Shown here: in pieces, positions 1 to 9,725 of the stretch
How the letters are laid out: each line of letters begins with the position of its first letter
Position numbering within the stretch: position 1 is the stretch's first letter
DNA from: Cyprinodon diabolis
Taxonomy: Eukaryota > Chordata > Actinopteri > Cyprinodontiformes > Cyprinodontidae
Length of the DNA: 64,000 bases
Direction of reading: 5' to 3'
Assembly (NCBI GenBank): GCA_030533445.1
Contig: CM060075.1
Coordinates: 36,662,196 to 36,726,195, forward strand
Position numbers and translations under genes: made by a program
The notes under the pieces: generated by a model
What the model was told of the DNA's origin: nothing
Seen by the model: only the letters and a program-made list of their open reading frames with translations
Database searches by the model: none

Positions 1-59
1 ATCCACAATTGAATTTTCCATTGCCAGGACTAAAAATAGAGCATGAAAGGGAGATAAGT

Positions 60-133
60 TGAGGAAGTCCATGAGAGAATAAATGCGCTTGTCTCTAATA
101 CTTCAGTTGTGAGGTGAACCTGACAGATCCAAC
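60..133 (+). promoter_or_regulatory. Proximal promoter and 5' leader of gene A
   Basis: This block aligns with the regions just upstream of genes B, C and D (GAGG-AAGTC-motif, then an AT box, then a short leader to the ATG). In A the TATA-like box is the weaker AATAAAT at 78-84, about 56 bases before the ATG; B and C have TATAAAT 54 bases before theirs. A TATA-box start with a very short 5' UTR is inferred from this conservation only. Confidence 0.55.
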
Positions 134-3100
134 ATGTTGCTGTCTGTGCTGCTGCTGCTAATCATCCGTGGGGCAAAAGCCCCTCATTATCGTGGTGCTG
201 TGGTGACCTACTACCCAGAGGAAACCTATACAGACGGATCAGTCAGTGTAAGTACACATTATTTATACATCACAGTGATAAAGTCTTAAAATCTGATCAA
301 ATCTGTCAAACACCAACAGGTCATCCTTCACTCTAAGTTTAACTTCGACTCATGCCAAAGTGGTTCGTTTGTTTGCTCTGTCACCTGTCACACTAAAAGT
401 ATAATTGTTTCAAACGCAAAGATTCAGGAAGTAAGTGGTAGTTGGTGTCAAAGTGAAACAATCACATCTCAGCTGCTTCCAAACAACTCTCCATTTCAGT
501 TGAGGTGAGTCATCATTTATAATATTTAATAATAAAATATTTTCTTTATAACCTTATAGAATATTCAATGAATTGTTGAGTGAAAAATAAAATTATATGA
601 GTGGTCTTTGTCTAGAAACTAAAAAACTTTCCTAAACATCTATTCCAGAAATACAGGTAGTTATTGGTTAAATAATAAAAATAGCATTGTAGCCTGGAGA
701 GCTGTTGCTGACATTGAACTGAGGAACCGCTCAGACACCAATAAACCCAACTCATCCCCACAGACCACCATCTTCCCAGTACTAAGGTAATTCTGCTACA
801 ATTTACATTATATTTTAGCAGTGCAGTTATTAGATAATTATGTAATTGTGTTATTTGTGCAATTCAGATACACATAAGTTATTTCAAGAAAAGGAAAATA
901 TTTTTTTTTTACGTATAGTAAGATCACTGCAAAATAAAATTTAAATGTCAAACTTGTCAGAAGAGAAGCAAGTTTGACATTTGGCAGAAAACTCAGATTC
1001 ATAAGAAGCACAGTTGGATATTTTCATTTAGTAAAACTGTTTTTAGAATTGCTTCTGAAAAACTTAAACTGTGATTGATTTACACACTTGTTAATTTTCA
1101 TTTTATTACTCAAATTTAATGGAATTTCAGGGACTGGAGTTAATTTTTTTTGGTCATTTTTTGTTATTGTCATGAAGAGGCGTGTCAGAAGGTGATGCAA
1201 TAAAATGTAATATACAAGCTTCAAGTGATGCCAGTGGTACCATTATGGTATTTATAGCAAAGTGATGAACAATGTCTGTTGTTGGAGCTGGAAAATATGA
1301 ACTTTTCTATCAAACTGCTTTCTGTCAACCAATCAAGAACTGGACATGGCTATGACATATGATAAAGGAGCACAGCAGAGACAAAGCTTTTTTCAATCAA
1401 AATGGAAGATGGAAAACAAAATGCAGATATAGGATGAAGTATTATGTCTACATAAGACTTCATCCTAAAAGAAACATAAGACTTTTATCTTATGTTCGTT
1501 TTAATACAACCCTTAATAAGACTGTTACAGCATTCATCATTCACTTCTTGTTTCTTCAGAGAAGGCTCTGCTCTGCTGTGCTAAGGTTCTCTCTGTCTGG
1601 TGTCTAGCTCCAATCTCCTCCCCATCTCCCATTTTTTCAATTGAGGTGCTCTCTCTGCTTGGCTTCTTGCTTTGATCTCCATCATGCACCATAAAATTAA
1701 ATTCTGCTACACTAAGGTAAAACCAGCAAGCAGCAGGTAGAAGCAAATTCTATATGATAAAAAGGTGAATTGACCGCAGTGGGGCTTGTCACCTGCCATG
1801 CAAACTGTTGCTGATATGTTAAGCAACTTACAGGGCACAAAGAGCCTTTGAAAAAGTTGTAAAAGGGTTAGTGTTGTGTTTTCTACGTCCTCATGTAGTG
1901 TAGTATTGTCAGTAAGTAGTGTTATGAAAAAATCAATTGTCTCCCAGCCTTATTCATTATCTGTAAGATTAATCAGAGACTAAATGAAGAGCAATACATC
2001 TTTGATGTAATGACCATAAATACCTAAAGCCTTATTCTATATTAATATATTCCTATCTATTTTTTCCTCCCTCAGGGTTCCTTCAAACTGTCAGAGAAAT
2101 ATTAATCTGTTGGCCTTTGACCCTGATGGAGATCAGGTTAAATGCAGATATGCTGACTTTAACAGGACAGAATGTGACTCACCCTGCACACCTCCACCTG
2201 TTCTCACCCTCTCCTCTGTAAGTAACTAGTTCTATACTCATGCAAGACAAATACATTTTTTATATACACTGCTCATTATTTGCAAATTAATTGTTTATAT
2301 AATATGAAAATAAGCTACTAAGCCTCAATAAGGCTGACTGAACCCCAATTTTCCAACTGTAATATGGAGATTGCATCCCCACTGTCGCTGCATACATCTT
2401 TGGTCTGAGGGATTGCTGCAGTCAATTACTTATTTCAAGCAAATATCATGATGGAATGTTGCTACACGGTTAATCAAGAGGAATCCTTAGACAGAACACT
2501 GTTAAGAATTCTGTCTGTATGATTTGATTGATTTGCCTCCGTAAATGGCCTTGAGATGACATGTTTTGAATAGGTGCTTTGTAGATACACTGAACTGAAA
2601 GTAAATAGATGTTGAATTGTTTGTCAAGGCACAAGAAAATCGTCTAAAAATTATCTTAATCATTTTGAAGGATTAAGCCTTTTTTGGATTTTTGAGTTTT
2701 GCTCTTAGATTCATCAACTTTCTTTTAGATCAATTACTAATTTTTGGGATACTTACACTTTTTGCCATACAGATTACTTTGTGAGGTTGAACAAGGATCT
2801 TTTTCTGGGCTCATTGCTTCAATGAATTTCACCACTTTGGATGGAAAGTCATATAAAGTATATCTGTATTTAAGTCACAAAATATTATGAACCTTTTCAG
2901 ATCATCTACCTGAAACTCCACCCCCAGTAGCTGAACTGGGACCTGCACAGGAACATCTCTGTGTCAGCAGAGATGTTCCTGTGCAGTCAAAACAGTTCAG
3001 TTATCCTTGTCCGTTTGTCCAACAGAAGAGAAATATATGATCGCAGGGTGAATTGACAGCAGTGGGGCTTGTCACCTGCCATGCAAATTGTTGCCGATAT

Positions 3101-6100
3101 GTCCAGAAACTTACAGGGCACAAAGAGCCTTTGAAAAAGTTGTTAAAGGATTAGTGTTGTGTTTTCTACTTCCTCATGTAGTGTAGTGTTGTGAGCTTGC
3201 TGTTTGCTCTGTACACACAACTAAATTAATACATTTTATAACTCACGGTACCTGGGATGCCCCCCAATTAGCTGTTAGCTGCGGCTCTCATGTAACAGCA
3301 CCCAAAGGGATTACTCTCAGGCAGGACTATGGCACTGGTCCGCGGCTTCTATGTATTTTCTATGTATTTTTTCAATTTTGGGCGTTTACATAGACTATTC
3401 AGGATGAGTTCAGGGCTGGGTCCATTTTACTGATTTGCAAACGTAAGCTCTGTGCTGGTGACAGGTTTATGTTTGGTCAGAATGTACTGTCACGGTTTCC
3501 CATAGGTGAAACCAATGTTTAGCCAGACACAGAGTTACGCTTGAAGAGTTTATTGAAGGAGTGAATAATGGCAGATGAAGCAGGCAAAACAGTTGCTGAC
3601 TTGGCAGAGGAATTCTGGTTGACTGTGCTGGTTTGCAGGGGTGAGCAGAGAACCAGGAGATGTAGATGTAAACTGGTTCAAAAGGCCGTGTGGACTGGAG
3701 AACCACCAGAACAGACAAGTGGGCAGCTGAGACTCACCAAGGAATGGGTAGCAGTGAACCATGGAGAGAAAGGCAACCTCAGCTGGAAGATTTCAGCTGG
3801 CTGGGCACATAGGATCCATTAGTGTAGGAAACAGGCATAAATGCACCATACAGACACAGGCAGCCTTAGCAGGAGAGAGTGAGACAGGGTGGGGGCTGGA
3901 GGCAGACTGAGCAGTTGTGATAACTGGCTGAATAGTGACAGGCTGAACAGAAAAAAGTCTATAAGCCCAAAACCAAACTAAAGAGAACCATAACTATGAC
4001 AACTATGACAAGCACACCACTTTCTAGTTATTTCATTTTCTATATTCTGAATCACATTTTTAATTTTAATTGTAGAATGACTTGTGTATTGTGGACAAAA
4101 GACTCTTACCTGAGCCTTAACAACCTACCACCAGTCAATTAAAGATGTAAAATCTGACTTTCCATAACTTTCTTTCCATAACATTCAAGATTTTTAGATG
4201 ATGGTGAGAAAAATCAACTGGACAAATTAGGCAGTTGGACAGTCTATTTCTATGAAAATCAGAGATATAAAATCTTTCCAATCTAGCCCCACCAACCATT
4301 CCATGCTTAATTTTTACCCATGTGTACTGTTTATCTTGAGGGTGTTTATTCCTCCAAGCATCAACTAAATTCAGCTCTGATATCAACTGAACCAACTTAA
4401 AAGAAGATGGAAGATGAGGGTCTTCGCCTGTATGGAGGACCAACTCTGCCATATTTAAAAATAAATACAGAAATAAATAAATGCTCAATAAATATATAAG
4501 CATACAATTAATTGCCAACAAAAATACAAATAAATGTAGAAGCTAATTAAAAGTTATATACATTTATGTCTCACTGTATAATTTAATTTCTACTTACATT
4601 TATTTGTTTATTGTATTTTTGTTGGCAATTAATTGTATGCTTATATATTTATTGAGCATTTATTTATTTCTGTATTTATTTTTAAATATGGCAGAGTTGG
4701 TCCTCCATACGCCTGTTCTATCTGTAGTGAAATTAGTAGTGCAGTTCCAATCCCCACAACACACTCATTTTGATTAGACTGCTACAAATAACTGTGTATT
4801 TTCTCAAAAGTCTTGATCCTGTCCACCCCTTGGTTTGGTGAGTAAACATCTATAAAACAAAAATATTAACTTTCTATTTCTGCTCTAATCACCAGGACCC
4901 TGCCCGGGACTAACTCAGTGTGTGAGGTGTTGTTAGCAATCAATCCTGGTGAAAATAAATAGCTACACCAGCAGATGACTTGGTCGCATGAGACAAAAAA
5001 AATAATTCCCTTTCCAACTCATACCCCATTCTATCTAATTTTCATTATCTGTATTTGTTTCATGTAAAAAACAAAACATCTAACTTATTTTGAATGATCA
5101 TCTCCAAACTGACTTTTTTTTATATGGATCCCTCCCACCATTGATGTTTCAAGATCCCACTCAGATATTATGCATGTAGGTGAAAAAGAAAGAAAGGACA
5201 CACAAAGACAGTAAAGGAAAGACCACACAGTGTTCTATAATCATAGCTTTACTTCTGGATTTTTATCCGTTGTGACCCTTGTCCTTTATTTACTAATAAC
5301 TGTCTCCTGATGTTTGTCATATGCTTTTTTAAACTGAATTGTTTCTTTTCATCAAGCATTTCAAAGCCAACTATTTTATGTACCATTCGTGCACATTTGA
5401 TAAATTTTTCCACATCAGGAAAATAATCTGTAACTTCTGTAACTACATCAAGGAAAACATTGATTTCTTCTAAAGTATACAAGTCACCACTGTATGTATG
5501 GGAATCTGCAATTGAAATGGTTATACTCCATATAATCTACATTTGGAGCTTCAGGCGCAGGCTGGGACGCCCCCTCCCCAGGGGCCACAACACTGAATAG
5601 GCAGCAACGCAGACAGAATTAGCCATCTGATCTGTTTCTTTCTCAAGATGACCACAGTTAGAAGACTCTTCCCTCTTCAACATTAGAGACAGGTGACGGG
5701 GAAGACGCCCCGTCCTCCGCAGCCAGAGGCAAACCAGCATTCAGCGACGCTCCACCGGTTGGATTTGTTTTAGCCTGCTCTGTCTGGTTTTTATGCGGAC
5801 AAGCGGCCCTTTAATGCCCAACTTCCCCACATTCAAAAAATTTCATGTTTCCGGCGCTTGCATACAGTAAACCATGTAAGATCCTTCTTCATATGCGACT
5901 CTGAAAGACACGTCCTGCATTTTTGTTGCAGAGTTTAAAAACATAAACTGTCTCCTAAAAGACTGAACATGTATAAGTTTATCACTTTTACATCCCAGTC
6001 CCACTGCAGAGTTTTCCAAAACGCTGGAGTTCTTTCTCCAACAAGTCATTCGGAAAAAAAGGGGGCGCACCTGAAATAATAACCCGGTTGGAGGGCACTT

Positions 6101-6584
6101 AAAGCAGGGATACTTGTAAATACTCTCCACCTAATGTCACTCAGACAATCAACTGGGTAACAAAACGCTCCTCTTTCAAAAACACCAAAACTCCCTTATT
6201 CATTCTCAAAGCGTAACCTAAATTGATGTGAACCACAATGTCTCCAACAGCCAGGAGAACTTTCTCATCTGGGATTGAATCCGAATCCCATTCCTCAAAG
6301 ACAGGGGCGGCGCCCCTGAAGACGCCATCCTCGCAAACAAAAAGCGCTGCAAGCACTAATGACTCCAAAAACAACTCCAATATGTAGAATCAATACAAGA
6401 AAGAATATTGGAAAAAATAGCACATAAAAAGAAAACATCAGAAAAAAAAACTGTAATAGACAATTGTTTCACTCTCAATCAGACTTACCACATGCAGCCT
6501 CACCGTCACCAACACACTCCATGCAATGCAGAAAGAAAGAAACAAAGAAAGAAAGGAGGTTTGCAGGAAAAAAAGGAGGTTTGC

Positions 6585-6623
<39 letters not shown>

Positions 6624-9600
6624 GTTTGCAGTCGCAGCAGATTCTGTCATGTGTGCTACGGAGTTTGCTTGTCGTGGCCGTGAACACAGGGAAGATCCAT
6701 CATACTGACTTTCATGCTCATCCTATGATGGGGTTGATACAGTTGGGATTAGCTAGACACCACAACTTATGAGTAACTTACCATTAGCGTGTGTCAAAAA
6801 TCACATAACTTACCTGTAACTTATGGCTCACGTTTGAACATACGCTGGCATACGTCAAGGAGAGTAAGCATGCTCAAAATTTCTTCATATACTTGCCGTA
6901 AGTCGACGTGTGCCACCGTGCCTCAGCATGCTCACAATATACAAAACTTACCTATAACTTATCCAATCTACACCAGCATTATTTTTTCGTTGGCATACAC
7001 TGGCTGAATCAGCAGGGTGTGAAAACGCCATTAGCAGCCGCTGCCCGCCAGCAACAGGAAAATGAACATGCAGTGGTTCATTTTAAAAACTCTACTGCAG
7101 ATCTGGGCCTTCAGAGAGGACATTTGATCCCAACACCAACATTTTAAGTTCTTTAGATTTATTTTATTCACATAGTCAGTGGGCTGGGGCTAATCTGATA
7201 AATAATAAAAAAAAAACTCTACAAATGTATGAATAGCTGACATTGTTCTTTTTCATCTGATCGACTTTGTGTCCGTCTGTACCGAGCATTAACAGTTTAA
7301 TTCTATATTCTTGAGAGTTGACCTTCACAAAAAAGTACAGCACAAATAACTTTTCCTCACTGTGTCACATTAGTGATCTGTGATTTAATTTTTTTTCAAG
7401 ATGAAATTACTTAGTTGAAAAAACTGTGATACAAAGAATGCGGCATAAAAAAAGTAGCATAATTTTGATACATAAAAATGGTAGAAAGACTCAGGATAAC
7501 TTTAAGAAACCCTGCTACCAACCAGAGTTGGTTCAAAAAGGTACTGCAAACTTGATTCTGTATAACAGCAATCTGCTTCCCTTAAACAGAAAGCTCAGGA
7601 TATGCAGTGACTCCTGAAGTTATACTGACAAGTGAAAATGGCCCCTGTGGTCAACAATTTCATGAGCAACCACTGTTACGTTTGTCTTGTCAAACCAGAC
7701 AATGTCTGTGTTTTTATGTGAAGTTACACAGTTTTAAACTTCCAGACAAATCATTTGTTATAGCTCTGCCAACTTTTGGATTCTGCTCCAGTTGAGTAGT
7801 AGCTTGGAGAACAGTTTATGCCTGTGCTTTTTTTTGGTTTGCATTTGTTCTCATGATTCTGTATTTCTGATATTATCTTTATGCTACCAGAGTGCACAAA
7901 TCTAAACTAATGATATCTGTCTCCCGTTGTTGAAGGTTTGGTGCAAGCTAATCTTTTAATAGAATATTTTCAGGAGAAATATTTGTACAGCATTTTCAGC
8001 TTGTCCTAAGATTGTCGTTCTATTTTCTATGTTCTTATAGAACTGCATCCTCTCATTCAGTACAACATCAAGCAGTAATGAAGGTTGCTATGCAGTCCAA
8101 ATAGTGATGGAGGACTTTCCCAGACAGCAAATCACCCTGACTCACACCGATGGGTCACATGTTGTGAAAACTACCAGTGATGCAATCAGCAGGATTCCCA
8201 TCCAGTTTGCTTTTCTAGGTAAAATGTGAACATATTGTCAGCATATTTACAACCACGAAAAATTATTATAACATAAGATTTATTTCAGGTGTTTAGTTTT
8301 GGTTTAACCTTTTAAGATTTATTTTTATATATATATTGAGTAATTGTATGATAATCTGTGGCAAAGTCATAAATGTGATTTATAGACAAACAGGTCTACA
8401 TTTATATTTCCAGCGGAGAATGGCTAAAGTTTTACAAATTGTTTCAGTGGATCCTGCAGCACCATCCTGCTCAGAAGGTGATTATCTGCCCAGATTTCAG
8501 TCTCCAACTCCAGAATACGGAACTCGGTTCTACACTTCGGTCAGCCAGAGTCTGGTGATCAGCATTAGAGCAGTGGCAACTCAATCTATGTAAGGAAATA
8601 CAAAATGCATGGCAAATAGATTCACTAGATGCAAAATGAAAGATGCATAATACTTTTTATTCAGTTTAGCTTATTTTTATGGTGCCATTTCACAAAAAAA
8701 ATAAATAAATAAAAATCGCAAGGCACTTTTCATAGACAGTTTATCCAACTATATAGTCATACTGGGTAAAATTCTGCTAATTAACTTTGCAGGACACAGT
8801 CCTACTGCAAATGACAAGAGTAGATATTTGCTTGCATTGCGTCATTGACTCTTCAGCAGTCCCTCACAATGAGCATGCATGCAGCGACAGCGGAGAGGAA
8901 AAATTCCCATCTAACAGGGAGACACCTCCAGCAGAACCAGGCACATAAGGAGTGGCCATTTGCCGAGATCGACTGTTCTTCAAAAAAATTTCAAAAAATT
9001 TTTTCCACAGATTTTCTTTTTTTATTTTATTTTTTTTAATTCATTTTAAATTTGGTAACATAAAAAGTTAGTTTTTAAACAGCAATAAATATAATAAAAT
9101 ATATCCCAAAAAAATATTAACAAAATGTTAATATGTTCATCGGTATTTAAAAGTTAAAAACGTCACATAACAATCATGTATATTTGGTCTTAATTACAGT
9201 TCAGTCCTGTACAGTGGGCCAAGCAATGTGCAAAAAAGTTCTTTAGGATCAGGAAACTTCTCTTTGACTTGGACACCGTCTGCAAGGGAAGAAGGACAGA
9301 GTCACCCCATCTGTTTTATCGTGCAGGGAAGGTCAGTATTTGTTCATGATAATCTATAATAATCATAACATCTATTACATAAAATAAATAGCCAAAGTAT
9401 CAAAGTAGTTTTTTGTGTTAATCTGGGCCTTTGTAAAAACATTTTGAAACTGCAAAAATTATTCTTTTAAATGTCCAAACTATGCGTATTTTACTGTAGG
9501 AAAGGACAGTTTTTATTTTGTTTATATGGAGCTTATCTCTAATTTATCTCCTATAATACTTTACAAACATATAAAGATCATTGACTATTCATTTGACAAT

Positions 9601-9694
9601 TGCATTGTCTTGTCCAGACACCATAGCCTCTTGCAGAGAGAGCACAGCTTTCATTATAAAAAGTTGATGGAGAAATTTACCATTTTGAGGTACA

Positions 9695-9725
<31 letters not shown>

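Noticed and set aside
1359..1746. Frames of 82 and 69 codons in intron 3 of gene A
   Set aside because: They lie in an intron between confidently paired exons and show no family features.
6408..6772. Lys/Glu/Arg-rich frames
   Set aside because: Translations of a GAAA microsatellite.
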